A stretch of DNA of 64,000 bases from Cyanobium sp. CZS25K (GCA_030373325.1 JAUCZB010000007.1:1-64000), one strand, 5' to 3'; numbered from the stretch's first letter, positions 41,717 through 50,089 are shown. The notes: generated by a model from the sequence alone, not told the origin. Made by a program: numbers and translations.

Positions 41717-42298
41717 ATGGCCCCGTCGGGCAGTTCCCCCCCCTCCACCCTCGGCCGCACCGAGCGCATGGTGCTGGCGGCCGTGGCGGCCGTGCTGGTG
41801 GTGCTGATGGCGTGGCTGCGGGGCGGCCTGCATCCGGAAGCGCCCCTGGAGCGCCTGGCCCGCCAGTCGCCCGAGTTCACGGTGGCCCTGGCCGACGGGC
41901 GGCCCACCCTGGTGGAGTTCTACGCCGACTGGTGCGAGGCCTGCCGGACCATGGCGCCGGCGATGGAGCGGATCGAGCGCCAGCAGCGGGGCCGGATGGA
42001 TGTGGTGCTGCTCAATGTCGACAACCCCCGCTGGCAGCCGGAGCTGGAGCGCTACGACGTCAACGGCATCCCCCAGCTGGAGTTCTTCGACGCCGCCGGC
42101 GGCTCCGTGGGCCGCTCGATCGGCGCCCGCAGCGGTGCCGAACTGGAGGCCCTCACCGCCGCCCTGGTCGACGGCACGCCCCTGCCCCAGCTGGCGGGCG
42201 TGGGGGCCGTGAGCAGCCTGCCGGAAGCGGCCGGGCCGGAGGGCGGCGCTCCCGCGGCCGCCCTGCCCACCCAGGCCGGCCCCCGCAGCCACGGCTGA
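41717..42298 (+). CDS. txlA: Membrane-anchored thioredoxin-like protein, TxlA type
   Basis: The 193-residue protein has an N-terminal membrane anchor (about 17-35) and a thioredoxin-like domain with active site WCEAC and VNGIPQLEFFD (cis-Pro). A Pro/Ala/Gly-rich tail ends it. TxlA in cyanobacteria is a thiol-disulfide factor that influences photosynthetic electron transport. The start at 41717 was chosen at the anchor; an upstream Met gives an Arg-rich leader. It lies 52 bases before thyX. Confidence 0.85.
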   Translation: MAPSGSSPPSTLGRTERMVLAAVAAVLVVLMAWLRGGLHPEAPLERLARQSPEFTVALADGRPTLVEFYADWCEACRTMAPAMERIERQQRGRMDVVLLNVDNPRWQPELERYDVNGIPQLEFFDAAGGSVGRSIGARSGAELEALTAALVDGTPLPQLAGVGAVSSLPEAAGPEGGAPAAALPTQAGPRSHG

Positions 42299-42350
42299 GC
42301 CGGGCCCACCGTCACCCGCCGCCACGCTCCTCTCCTCCGCACCCCCGCCC

Positions 42351-44441
42351 ATGGATCCCCGCTTCCGGGTCGAGCTGATCGCCGCCACGCCGAACCCGCA
42401 GCTGTGCGTCTACGCCGGGATGCACCAGGACTACAGCGAGGGCTTCGTGGCCGCCGACCGGGCCGACTGGCCCGACGAGCGCAAGGCCGGGGAGATCTGC
42501 GTCAAGCGGCTGCTGGCCGGCGAGCGCGGCCACTACGGCCCCCTGGAGCACGCCCAGATCGTGCTCAACGTGGGCTGGTTCCCCCACTCGGTCATGCAGC
42601 AGGCCCGCACCCACCGGGTGGGGGTGAGCTTCGATGTGCAATGCCTCGCCGGGGACACCGAGATCACCTTCCTGCAGGCCGGAGGGAGCCTGCGGAAGAT
42701 CAAGATCGCTGAACTGCACGATCTCTGGACTAACGGAGAACGAGCGATCCGACACCGGCAGATCGGTGACCGTCAAGGCGAAGCCCCCGGAACATACCGA
42801 CACGATTGCCGCAAGCGGCTGCAGAAGATGCGGTTGCGGGTGCTGAACGAAGACACGAACGTCTTTGAAACGAGCCATCTCACAGATGTGATCTGCAGTG
42901 GGCTGCAACCGGTCTATCGGCTGACCATGGAGGACGGCCGCACACTCGACTGCACCGCCAACCATCGTTTGCTCACGCCGGATGGTTGGCAGACCATGGG
43001 AGACGCCCTGTCCCTGAGGGTGCACAGGGATGGCTCCGTGCGTAGCTTCCGGCGCACGGCACAGGTGCTGGCGAACGGAAACGTGGCGGTGGGCAGCGGG
43101 TCCTACCGCGACAGACACTGGCTGCAGCAACAGGTCGATGCCGGGGCAACCCCGGGCGAGATGGCGGAACGGGCAGGCTGCTCGATCACCACGATCCGGG
43201 ACTGGGCCCGTCGGCATCAGATCCGCTTGGCGGAGAGCAACAGGCGCTTTCAGGCGGGAAACAAGCCCTGGAACCACAACCCTTCAGCTCTTTATCGTCA
43301 GCAACAATGGCTGCAGCAACGGCTTGAGGACGGGCTCAATGCCGACGAGATGGCTGAACTTGCTGGCTGCTCCGTTGAAGCCATCAAGAAGTGGGTCTAT
43401 CACTTCGGACTGACTCTCAATCGACGCCCATTCGGCTTCCAGGCGGGCATGCGGCCCTGGAACAAAGCGCGAAGTGGTTACCGCCTGCAGCTGTCGGAAG
43501 CGTCGCGCGAGGCGTGGCGCGCCCATGGTCGGCGGATCACCCGTCGAGGCTCAGCGTCACACTTCTGGAAAGGAGGCACATCGTCTGAGCGCGTGTTGAT
43601 CGGTGCCTGGACTCGGCAGATCGCTCCCCAGGTTCATCAACGTTTCGATCACACCTGCCAGCGTTGTGGATTGCGAGGAAGCGCGCAACAACTGCATGCC
43701 CACCACTTGGTCCCCGTCTATGCGGATCCAAGCCTGGGCTACGAGATCGAGAATCTCGTCAAACTTTGTCAACCCTGTCACGCCTTCATTCACAAACACC
43801 ACCAGGAGGCCGACTTTGCCGCGGCGTTCCGTCTGCTGAAGCCGAGCCATACCTGGCCCGAGATGCCCCGCCCCCGGGGTCGGAGGCTGATGGCCCATCC
43901 GCTCACCGTGGCCCGGGTGGAGTTTCTGGGCTCTCGGATGACCTACGACCTTGAGGTGGCCAATCCATGGCACAACTTCGTGGCCAATGGCATCGTGGTT
44001 CACAACTCCATGCGCTACACGGGCGATCGCATCCGCCGGGCCGCCAATGGTGAACTGGAGTTGGAGGAAGTGTTCTACCTGCGCCCGGTGGGCCCCTACA
44101 GCGACCGCCAGGGCAAGAAGTACCTCTACGACGAGGGGCAGCGGGGCATTGATCTGGAACTCTGCCGGGTGGCGGCTGAACGCTACCGAGACCTGCTCGA
44201 TGCCGGCTACGCCGAGGAGCACGCCCGCGGCATCCTGCCGTTCGACTACCGCCAGCACTTCGTGGTGAGCTTCACCCTGCGGGCGTTCCTGCACTTCCTC
44301 GACCTGCGGGCCAAGCTCGATGCTCAGCAGGAGATCCGCGAGCTGTGCGATCTGATGTGGCCCCACCTGCAGCAGTGGGTGCCCCAGTTCGCTGATTGGT
44401 ACGAAAAGAGCCGGCTGCACCGGGCGCGGCTGGCGCCCTGA
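42351..44441 (+). CDS. thyX: Flavin-dependent thymidylate synthase with intein
   Basis: The 696-residue precursor is ThyX interrupted by an intein. The N-extein (1-97) contains the ThyX signature region RTHRVGVSFDVQ. The C-extein resumes as SMRYTGDRIRR, so the two join to make the conserved ThyX motif exactly. After splicing the enzyme is about 241 residues, normal for ThyX, which makes dTMP from dUMP using FAD and NADPH. The intein insertion sits inside the active-site motif, so unspliced protein should be inactive. The gene follows txlA; dcd, which supplies dUTP, lies beyond the accessory island. Confidence 0.95.
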   Translation: MDPRFRVELIAATPNPQLCVYAGMHQDYSEGFVAADRADWPDERKAGEICVKRLLAGERGHYGPLEHAQIVLNVGWFPHSVMQQARTHRVGVSFDVQCLAGDTEITFLQAGGSLRKIKIAELHDLWTNGERAIRHRQIGDRQGEAPGTYRHDCRKRLQKMRLRVLNEDTNVFETSHLTDVICSGLQPVYRLTMEDGRTLDCTANHRLLTPDGWQTMGDALSLRVHRDGSVRSFRRTAQVLANGNVAVGSGSYRDRHWLQQQVDAGATPGEMAERAGCSITTIRDWARRHQIRLAESNRRFQAGNKPWNHNPSALYRQQQWLQQRLEDGLNADEMAELAGCSVEAIKKWVYHFGLTLNRRPFGFQAGMRPWNKARSGYRLQLSEASREAWRAHGRRITRRGSASHFWKGGTSSERVLIGAWTRQIAPQVHQRFDHTCQRCGLRGSAQQLHAHHLVPVYADPSLGYEIENLVKLCQPCHAFIHKHHQEADFAAAFRLLKPSHTWPEMPRPRGRRLMAHPLTVARVEFLGSRMTYDLEVANPWHNFVANGIVVHNSMRYTGDRIRRAANGELELEEVFYLRPVGPYSDRQGKKYLYDEGQRGIDLELCRVAAERYRDLLDAGYAEEHARGILPFDYRQHFVVSFTLRAFLHFLDLRAKLDAQQEIRELCDLMWPHLQQWVPQFADWYEKSRLHRARLAP
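42642..44006 (+). mobile_element. ThyX intein with HNH homing endonuclease
   Basis: This 455-residue intein starts with Cys (CLAGDTEITF, block A) and ends VVHN before the +1 Ser of the C-extein. A block-B-like region (DGRTLDCTANHRLLTPDGW) has the TxxH pattern, and block F/G features are seen in YDLEVANPWHNFVANGIVVHN. Between them is an HNH endonuclease, with two zinc-type Cys pairs (HTCQRCGLR and VKLCQPCHAFIH) flanking LHAHHLVPVYA. Before it lie two similar helix-turn-helix-like units (SYRDRHWLQQQVDAG and YRQQQWLQQRLEDGLN types) that probably help bind DNA. All splicing residues are present, so it looks active. Confidence 0.92.
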
Positions 44442-44468
44442 GCATCACCGGCCTGGGGCCGGTGATGC
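44442..44468. terminator. Hairpin after thyX
   Basis: A perfect 12-bp stem (GCATCACCGGCC / GGCCGGTGATGC) with a 3-base loop begins one base after the thyX stop. It also lies after the convergent HPF-like gene, so it could end transcription in both directions. There is no T run, so efficiency is uncertain. Confidence 0.6.
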
Positions 44469-44471
44469 CGC

Positions 44472-44795
44472 TCACTGGCGCGTGTCCAGGCGCCCGATCG
44501 TGCTGTCGAGGGCATGCTTCAGCTTCACGGCGGCGCCGTCGACGGCTAACTCCATCATCACCGCCTGATCGCTCACGGAGATCGGCTGATGGCCGGAGGG
44601 ACGCGCCTCAAGCAGGCAGCGTTTGTCCTTGCTGCCGGACTTCTGGTCGCTGTTCTGGTCGCTGAGATGGACCTCCACCCGAGTGAGCCAGGACGTGAGA
44701 TGCCCCAGGGTGCCCCTCACCGCCGCGTCCACCTCTGCGGTCAGCCGATCATCGGCCTCGATGTTGTGATCGGTGTTGATCTGAATCTGCATCAA
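44472..44795 (-). CDS. HPF/RaiA-like ribosome-associated protein
   Basis: The 107-residue protein fits the short HPF/RaiA family: MQIQINTDHNIEADDRL at the start, HLTSWLTRVEVHLSDQNSD in the middle, and KDKRCLLEARPSGHQPISVS. Family members bind the 30S decoding region and silence ribosomes in slow growth or darkness. The C-terminal domain of long-form HPF is absent. A second in-frame Met follows the first directly. It is the first gene of the accessory island and faces thyX across a hairpin. Confidence 0.75.
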   Translation of the reverse strand: MMQIQINTDHNIEADDRLTAEVDAAVRGTLGHLTSWLTRVEVHLSDQNSDQKSGSKDKRCLLEARPSGHQPISVSDQAVMMELAVDGAAVKLKHALDSTIGRLDTRQ

Positions 44796-44950
44796 TCCGC
44801 CCTCTTCTGATTCCCTTCAGGCAAACTCTATGCCCGCTGGGGGGCAGCCATTCCGGCGTTTGTTGGCATCCGTTGGACAGGGGCAACCCCGACGCCTGAC
44901 GCGAAGGTTCTGCAGCTCATTCCATGCAGCACCACTCAATACAGAACCAC

Positions 44951-45649
44951 TCAAGACAGCACCGCCGTGGGAAGCGCTGTCCACCAGCGTTCCACCTCCT
45001 CGGGGCTGCCGTACCAGCGGGCCCCGAAGGCGCCGCCATGGGCCACCCCCTGCAGCACCAGGGGGGTGGAGCCCTCCAGCAGGGCCGAGGCGACCGGCAC
45101 CAGGCCGTCGCCCCGGTCGTGAGCGTCGTCGGTGCTGTTGCGGTAGGCGGTGGGGGCGAGGCGCCGGGCCATCGGGCTGGCCGCGGCCAGATCCAGATCC
45201 CCCGCCACCGACACGTAGCGCACCCGGTCGGCGAAGGGCGCTCCCGGCAGGCGCTGCGCCACCATCTGGCGCAACACCGTGGCCTTCAGGGCGGTGTGGG
45301 GGCTGCCCAGCATCACCAGGGTGTCAGCGAGGGCTTTGCCGTCGTAGCGGCGGCCCTGGAACGGGGCCTCATCCAGGAACAGCCGCAGCATGATGCCGCC
45401 GGAGCTGTGGCCGATCAGCGTCACCTTGCCGGTGGGGGAATGGCGGGCCAGATCCTGTGCCGTGGTGGCGACCCGATCGAGGATGCGCGCCCAGGCGAAG
45501 GCGAACACGGTGAGCAGCCATTCGGCCTTGCCCACCGGTACCAGCCGCACCGGCTGGCCGCTGAGTAGCTCGAGCCGGCGGACCATCGGTGCATAGGCCT
45601 CCGGACTGATCAGGAAACCCCCGAGGATCACGATCGGTTGGCGGGGCAT
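44951..45649 (-). CDS. Alpha/beta hydrolase, lipase-like
   Basis: The 232-residue protein starts PRQPIVILGGFLISPEAY, followed by a nucleophile elbow GHSSGG (Ser in the classic GxSxG), a MLGSPHTA oxyanion-type motif, and a late HGGAFG and DGLVPV (acid and His region). It resembles PGAP1/lipase-like hydrolases that are common in cyanobacteria. It probably cleaves lipids or esters; no signal peptide is seen. The start at 45649 was preferred to one 11 codons upstream. Confidence 0.8.
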   Translation of the reverse strand: MPRQPIVILGGFLISPEAYAPMVRRLELLSGQPVRLVPVGKAEWLLTVFAFAWARILDRVATTAQDLARHSPTGKVTLIGHSSGGIMLRLFLDEAPFQGRRYDGKALADTLVMLGSPHTALKATVLRQMVAQRLPGAPFADRVRYVSVAGDLDLAAASPMARRLAPTAYRNSTDDAHDRGDGLVPVASALLEGSTPLVLQGVAHGGAFGARWYGSPEEVERWWTALPTAVLS

Positions 45650-45691
45650 GGGCAGGAGTTCAGCGACGGGCCAGACCCGCAACGACGCGGG

Positions 45692-45853
45692 CTAACGCAA
45701 CAGTGAGGTAACCCACTCCCGGCGAAAGCCCAGGATCGCCGTCTTGATGGCAAGACGATTGTAATCGTCGCCTGTGGGAGCCCCTTGGTGCGGAAGCAAA
45801 GGGTACAGACCAAAGCCTATAGAACCAAAGAAAAAGGCCATGCCAGCCGCCAT
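45692..45853 (-). CDS. Possible small protein (53 residues)
   Basis: A short frame reads MAAGMAFFFGSIGFGLYPLL, then PHQGAPTGDDYNRLAIKTAI, ending FRREWVTSLLR. It has a hydrophobic start and a plausible amphipathic end. I do not recognise it. It and the frame at 45875 could be small membrane proteins or the pieces of one decayed membrane gene. Confidence 0.25.
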   Translation of the reverse strand: MAAGMAFFFGSIGFGLYPLLPHQGAPTGDDYNRLAIKTAILGFRREWVTSLLR

Positions 45854-45874
45854 GGCCAGATTGGCCACATGGTC

Positions 45875-45994
45875 TTAAAGGGATGGCCTTTGAACAGACC
45901 CGCCAAGCCCACCCAACACCAGCAGAGACAACACCACAACCGCAGCGCTGACAGCTGCCGTACACAGCCAGATGAAGACCAAGACAATTCCCAT
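45875..45994 (-). CDS. Possible one-helix small membrane protein (39 residues)
   Basis: The frame reads MGIVLVFIWLCTAAVSAAVV, continuing as a hydrophobic helix and ending SVQRPSL. It would be a single-pass membrane peptide. It precedes another small frame (45853 to 45692) in the same direction. No family is recognised, and the gap from 45650 to 46139 otherwise holds nothing I can identify. Confidence 0.3.
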   Translation of the reverse strand: MGIVLVFIWLCTAAVSAAVVVLSLLVLGGLGGSVQRPSL

Positions 45995-46139
45995 GAAAGC
46001 GGCTGGCAGGATGTCTTGCTGAGTCCTGATTGGGTCCTGATTGCGCCGTGATCAGAGTTGCATTGAATCAAAGCGGCAGCCATCCGCGAGGCTCCTGATC
46101 AGCCAAGGTCCATCAGGGAAACTCCGCAGAAAGCCAGAT

Positions 46140-46655
46140 CTATTTCTGAAAGTACTGCTCCTGAAGAATATACATCCGCTTCACGTCCTGATAGTGACCG
46201 CCACTGAAGAACTCCTTGACGAAATGCCCTTCTTCCGTAAATCCGCAACGCTCATAGAGATGCAGTGCCTTGGCATTCTCAATCGCCACGACCAGGTAGA
46301 CCTTGTGGAGATTCATGATATTGAAGGCATAATCCAACGCCTTGCCGATGAGCTCCCTGGCAAACCCCTTGCCCTGATGGACCGGGTCAATGATGATCTG
46401 GAACTCTGTTCTGCGGTGAATGTAGTCGATTTCGATGAGCTCCACCAAGCCGATGAGCTGCCTCTGGCTGTCCTCAGCGATGAAGCGACGCTCAGCATTG
46501 TCGTGAATATGCCTGTTGTAGAGCTCTTCCAGTTCATCAAAGGATTCGTAGGGCTCTTCGAACCAATACGACATGATATTGCGGTTGTTGTTCAAATGAT
46601 GAACAAAGCGAAGATCAGTTCGCTCCAGTGCTCGAAGACAGAGGTTGTTGTTCAA
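46140..46655 (-). CDS. speG: SpeG-like spermidine N-acetyltransferase
   Basis: The 171-residue GNAT protein closely follows SpeG: LRALERTDLRFVHHLNNNRN, SYWFEEPYESFDELEELYN, HIHDNAERRFIAEDS, then FQIIIDPVHQGKGFARELIG (acetyl-CoA loop) and EFFSGGHYQDVKRMYILQ. The resemblance to the E. coli enzyme runs over almost the whole length. It would acetylate spermidine or spermine. Its codon use is clearly more AT-rich than its neighbours, and I infer recent gain by transfer. It stands alone, with no polyamine genes nearby. Confidence 0.85.
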   Translation of the reverse strand: MNNNLCLRALERTDLRFVHHLNNNRNIMSYWFEEPYESFDELEELYNRHIHDNAERRFIAEDSQRQLIGLVELIEIDYIHRRTEFQIIIDPVHQGKGFARELIGKALDYAFNIMNLHKVYLVVAIENAKALHLYERCGFTEEGHFVKEFFSGGHYQDVKRMYILQEQYFQK

Positions 46656-46670
46656 ACGAAAGATGTCCGC

Positions 46671-47030
46671 TCAACCCAGAAAGCCTAACGGCCCCCTCAG
46701 CCTCAGCCCCCCAACACCAGCGCGAGCACCGAAACCTCCCCACACCGTGACGTCGCCATCGCTGGGCAGGAGCCCGGAGAAGCGGTTGCCGGCCACGCTG
46801 CCGCTGAACATGGCGGTGTCGGTCCCGGCCGCCATCACGTTGAAGTCGTTCTGGAGATTGGAACCCTGGAGCTCCACCGTCAGGGTCTGGCCGGCACCGG
46901 CCGCGAAGCTGACCCTGCGGCTCTCGATCGCGGCCTGGGCCGGGGCCGCCCCCGCCGGCAGGGTGAGCGCCAGCAGTCCGGCCGTGAGCCAGGCGAGGGG
47001 TGCACGCCTCGGATCCTTGGGGCTGGGCAG
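46671..47030 (-). pseudogene. Broken exported protein
   Basis: A frame reads APLAWLTAGLLALTLPAGAAP (signal-like), then FAAGAGQTLTVELQGSNLQN, FNVMAAGTDTAMFSGSVAGN and RFSGLLPSDGDVTV. This matches a family of small secreted proteins, in which the next residues normally include a conserved MRSAARRNE-like block; here the frame changes to a Gly/Arg-rich tail. A stop codon lies just before the signal and no start codon is available. Both ends are damaged, so this is probably a pseudogene. Confidence 0.5.
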
Positions 47031-47066
47031 ACAAAAAACCTACGCCACCCGGTCCCATCCCCAGCC

Positions 47067-47573
47067 TCAGCGGGCAGCGCCGGCGGCCGGTTCGAGCACG
47101 GTGATCGGCTTCCCCTTCACCCCCGCGTAGACCACCACGATCTCGGCGGGTTCGCTGCCGTTGTTGGTGCCGTAGTGGGGCTGGTTCACCATCTCGATCA
47201 GCCCGTCCCCCGCCTTCAGTTGCTTGCTGGGGCCCGCCGCGCTGATCACCAGCAGCTGGCCGCGGATCAGCATGCCGGCGTTGATCACCGGGTGAATGTG
47301 CATGGGCAGCTTCACCCCCGGCGGGATGGTGATGTGCAGCACGGTGACTTCCGGCTCACCGCTGGGATAGGCGGGCAGGGGCGTGCCGTTCCATGCCTCT
47401 GTGGATGTCACCAGCGTCTGCACCCTGACGCTGGCGGGTTCCCCATCGGCCAGCACCGGCGGGCCGGCCAACAGCAGGCTGCCGCCGAGCAGCAGCGGGG
47501 TCAGCCTGCGCTGGCGGGGCTGGCGCTTCGCCGGTGTCTTCACCTGGGACGTGGACGGGCAACGAACGGGCAT
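47067..47573 (-). CDS. Exported cupin-domain protein
   Basis: The 168-residue protein has a signal peptide (basic start, hydrophobic LTPLLLGGSLLLAGPPVLA, cleavage after VLA) and a single cupin domain with LPMHIHPVINAGMLIRGQL and QPHYGTNNGSEPAEIVVVYA. The His residues of the first cupin motif are present, so it may bind a metal. Function is unknown. It lies among several small secreted proteins in the island. Confidence 0.8.
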   Translation of the reverse strand: MPVRCPSTSQVKTPAKRQPRQRRLTPLLLGGSLLLAGPPVLADGEPASVRVQTLVTSTEAWNGTPLPAYPSGEPEVTVLHITIPPGVKLPMHIHPVINAGMLIRGQLLVISAAGPSKQLKAGDGLIEMVNQPHYGTNNGSEPAEIVVVYAGVKGKPITVLEPAAGAAR

Positions 47574-47750
47574 GGGGTGAGATGCGATGGGGCTGAAGTC
47601 CTGCCATGCCGCTGCAGACCATCAAGACCGAGATCCTGAGAGGGTTGTGACAGCGACGCCATGGCCATCACAGTGGAGGTCGTCAGCATCGGCTCAGTAA
47701 CGACGTTTCCCTGTCCGATGGGTGCCCTCAGGAGAGTACCCACCCCGCCG

Positions 47751-48253
47751 ATGCGCCGACTTCCGATCCTTGCCGCCTCCCTGCTGGGCCTGGCCTCCGT
47801 GGTGGCGACGGCGCCGGCGCTGGCCGACACCGTGCAGGCCCGCTGCGATGTCTTCCCCGCCGGGGACGACAAGGCCACCTCCTCCGGGCTGTGCACCTTC
47901 TCGCAGCGGCAAGGATTCGTGGCCATCCAACTCAAGGGCGGCCTAACGATCGAGCTCAAGCCCCACGAGAGCACCCCCAACGCCTACTTCGATGGGCGCG
48001 GGGCCCCGGCCAAGCGGGAGATCCTCGACGCCAACCGCGGCCAGGTGTACCGGCTGGAGAACCAGTCGATCTTCGTCCTCTGGGATCCCGCCCCCTACGG
48101 CAAGGAAGCCAGCAGGTGAACTTCGCGGGCGCCTGCCGGGTCAACTTCAACAAGGCCGGCAAGACTTTCAGCAAAACCTCCGCCTGCAACCCGGCCCTGG
48201 TGACCCAGGCCGAGGACGCCATGCAGCGCTTCTTCCGGGAACAGGGCCTCTGA
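47751..48253 (+). pseudogene. Exported protein with probable frameshift
   Basis: From the ATG at 47751 the frame has a signal peptide (MRRLPILAASLLGLASVVAT) and a mature part CDVFPAGDDKATSSGLCTFS..RQGFVAIQL, ending at a stop at 48119. The next frame, overlapping at about 48105, continues as QVNFAGACRVNFNKAGKTFS, with a late Cys pair, and stops at 48253. The second piece lacks its own start and looks like the natural C-terminal half. A one-base frameshift around 48105-48115 would join them. Family and function are unknown to me. Confidence 0.5.
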
Positions 48254-48273
48254 GGCCCTCCCCGGAAGGCGGA

Positions 48274-48723
48274 TCACTGACGACGGATCGGGCCCGTGGT
48301 CTTTGCGTCGGTATCGAACCAGCTGCTCTCGTTGGTGATACGCGGGTCGCCCTGGATCGTGTAGGTGATGAAGCCGGACTTGAACACCAGGGCGCCATCG
48401 GAGAGCTTGCTGGCCACGGGCTTGCCGTTCACCAGCACCTTGTTCTTGGCATCGATCCGGATGGTGGAGACGGTGCGGCCGTCCACATTCCTGGCGACCC
48501 ACTGGCCGGCATAGGGGGACACGGCTGTGCCCGCCGTACCGAATCCGGCCTTGGCGTTCTGCTCTTTGGTCTTGTTGATGTCGCAGCCCTGCAGTTCGGT
48601 GACCTGGGTGCAGCCAGACTTCTCAAGCTTTTTGGCATAGGCCGGATCAATCGCGTGGGCGGCGATCGGCAAGGAGAGGCCGATCGCGGCGGCCGTGGCG
48701 AGGATGGTGTTGCCTGATTTCAT
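48274..48723 (-). CDS. Hypothetical exported protein
   Basis: The 149-residue protein starts with a signal peptide (MKSGNTILATAAAIGLSLPI, cleavage after AHA). The mature part has two Cys (SGCTQVTELQGCDINKTKEQ) and a beta-rich remainder (VARNVDGRTVSTIRIDAKNK). No known family is recognised. I chose the ATG at 48723, which begins the signal. It converges with the frameshifted secreted protein. Confidence 0.6.
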   Translation of the reverse strand: MKSGNTILATAAAIGLSLPIAAHAIDPAYAKKLEKSGCTQVTELQGCDINKTKEQNAKAGFGTAGTAVSPYAGQWVARNVDGRTVSTIRIDAKNKVLVNGKPVASKLSDGALVFKSGFITYTIQGDPRITNESSWFDTDAKTTGPIRRQ

Positions 48724-48797
48724 GCGGAAAACCCCTGCGGGCAACTCTGCACTTCTACCACGGCCGCTCCCGCTCCGGCAGCGTCTCTCCGGCGGGT

Positions 48798-49127
48798 TCA
48801 GCGGCCCTGGCGCAGGGCGGCCTCCAGCAGGCGGCGGGCCACCCCTGAGCGCCGGGCTTCGGGCCGCACGAACAGGTCGTTGAGGATGAAGATCGGCGCC
48901 ATCGACACCGAAGAGAACGACGGATAGAGCTGGGTGAAACCCACCGCCCGGCCATCGGCTTCGGCGATGAACAGCACCGAATCGCCCTGCGTCAGCCGCT
49001 CGCTCAGAAATTCGCGGACCCTATCCAGTTCACATGGCTGCCCGTAGAACTGCCGGTAGCCGTCGAACAGCGAAACGAGGGTCTCGAGGTCGGCGGAGCT
49101 GGCTTGGCGGACGGATGCGGGTTGCAC
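48798..49127 (-). pseudogene. C-terminally truncated GNAT acetyltransferase
   Basis: The 109-codon frame from a GTG at 49127 gives VRQASSADLETLVSLFDGYR, then VLFIAEADGRAVGFTQLYPS and LNDLFVRPEARRSGVARRLL, a normal GNAT N-terminus through the acetyl-CoA loop. It stops after EAALRQGR. The last strands and helix of the fold, about 35-40 residues, are missing, so the protein is probably non-functional. Confidence 0.55.
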
Positions 49128-49388
49128 AGGGCCGATGGGGGAAACGATCAGGAGGAGGGTGGGGCCGAAGTCTGCACGCGGGTGACCTGGCCGGCGATGA
49201 CCTGCCAGGCGCCACTGGCATGGCGTTGCTGAATTGAAAGCGTGCGTGGCCTCTCTGAGATGTTCTTCGAGCGTGCCGATCTCGTGTTCCACGTGGCATG
49301 CATCAGTGAGTGCGTGTCCATCGGCCGCTTCTACGAGAGGCCGACTTGGGCCGGCCATCATCGTGAAGGATGAACGGGAGCGGCCGCT

Positions 49389-49781
49389 TCAGCCGCGAGC
49401 ATCCTGCAGAGGGCAGCCGTAGGCGGTGAACGCCGCGTCAGCGCTGAGCAGGGTGAGGGGGCCGGTGATGGCCTGGGCAACGAGGAGACGATCGAACGGA
49501 TCGCGGTGGTGCAGGGGCATCCGTTCCAGTGCCAGCAGATGGGGGAGGTCGATGGGGAGGAGCTCAATGCCGGATGGCTCCGCCCAGGCGATGGCCTCGC
49601 GAGCCGATAGGGGCATGTCGCCGCGGGCCAGGGTGTGCTTGATGGCGATCTCCCAGAGCGACACTTGGCTGAGAAACACCGCGCTGGCCTGGTTGGTGAT
49701 CAGGTCCCGACTGAGGGGCCCCAGCTTCGGGTCATCGGTGATGGCCCAGAGAAACGTGTGGGTGTCGAGCAGCAGGCGCAT
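49389..49781 (-). CDS. vapC: PIN-domain RNase toxin, VapC family
   Basis: The 130-residue protein starts MRLLLDTHTFLWAITDDPKL and has FLSQVSLWEIAIKHTLARGD and MPLHHRDPFDRLLVAQAI, the 'D-THxxLW ... E ... RDPFDR-L-AQA' pattern of one VapC branch. It is paired with the Phd-type antitoxin upstream by an ATGA-like overlap. The frame is intact. Confidence 0.9.
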   Translation of the reverse strand: MRLLLDTHTFLWAITDDPKLGPLSRDLITNQASAVFLSQVSLWEIAIKHTLARGDMPLSAREAIAWAEPSGIELLPIDLPHLLALERMPLHHRDPFDRLLVAQAITGPLTLLSADAAFTAYGCPLQDARG

Positions 49782-50035
49782 CAGCCCTGCTCGAACAGAT
49801 CGGCGATCAGGGGATTGGCAGCATCGATCGACTCGGGCACCACGAACTGGCCGCGGGCGATGCCCAGTCGGCGGGGGCGTTCAGGCGCCTGCAGGCTGGT
49901 GAGCCGCGCCACGGGCCGGCCGTTGCGAGCGATCACCACCTCGGCCTCGGCGCCGGTTTCGATCGCCTCCACCAGGCGTGAGAGGTGGGTCTTCGCTTCA
50001 AGCATGTTCACCACCCGGCTGGGACGGGACACCAT
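49781..50035 (-). CDS. Phd/YefM-type antitoxin
   Basis: The 84-residue protein has a Phd/YefM start (VVNMLEAKTHLSRLVEAIE, then VVIARNGRPVARLTSL) and a C-terminal tail (FVVPESIDAANPLIADLFEQ) typical of antitoxins that pair with this kind of PIN toxin. It neutralises the VapC encoded directly after it and probably represses the operon. Confidence 0.88.
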   Translation of the reverse strand: MVSRPSRVVNMLEAKTHLSRLVEAIETGAEAEVVIARNGRPVARLTSLQAPERPRRLGIARGQFVVPESIDAANPLIADLFEQG

Positions 50036-50089
50036 GGCGGCGCAAAACTGAACCAGACCAGACTAGACCAGCAATGGCCACCCGGACGG

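Noticed and set aside
50036-50080. Short direct repeats (accag-type) before the Phd antitoxin, as an operator
   Set aside because: The repeats are imperfect and direct, not inverted; too weak to call as a regulatory site.
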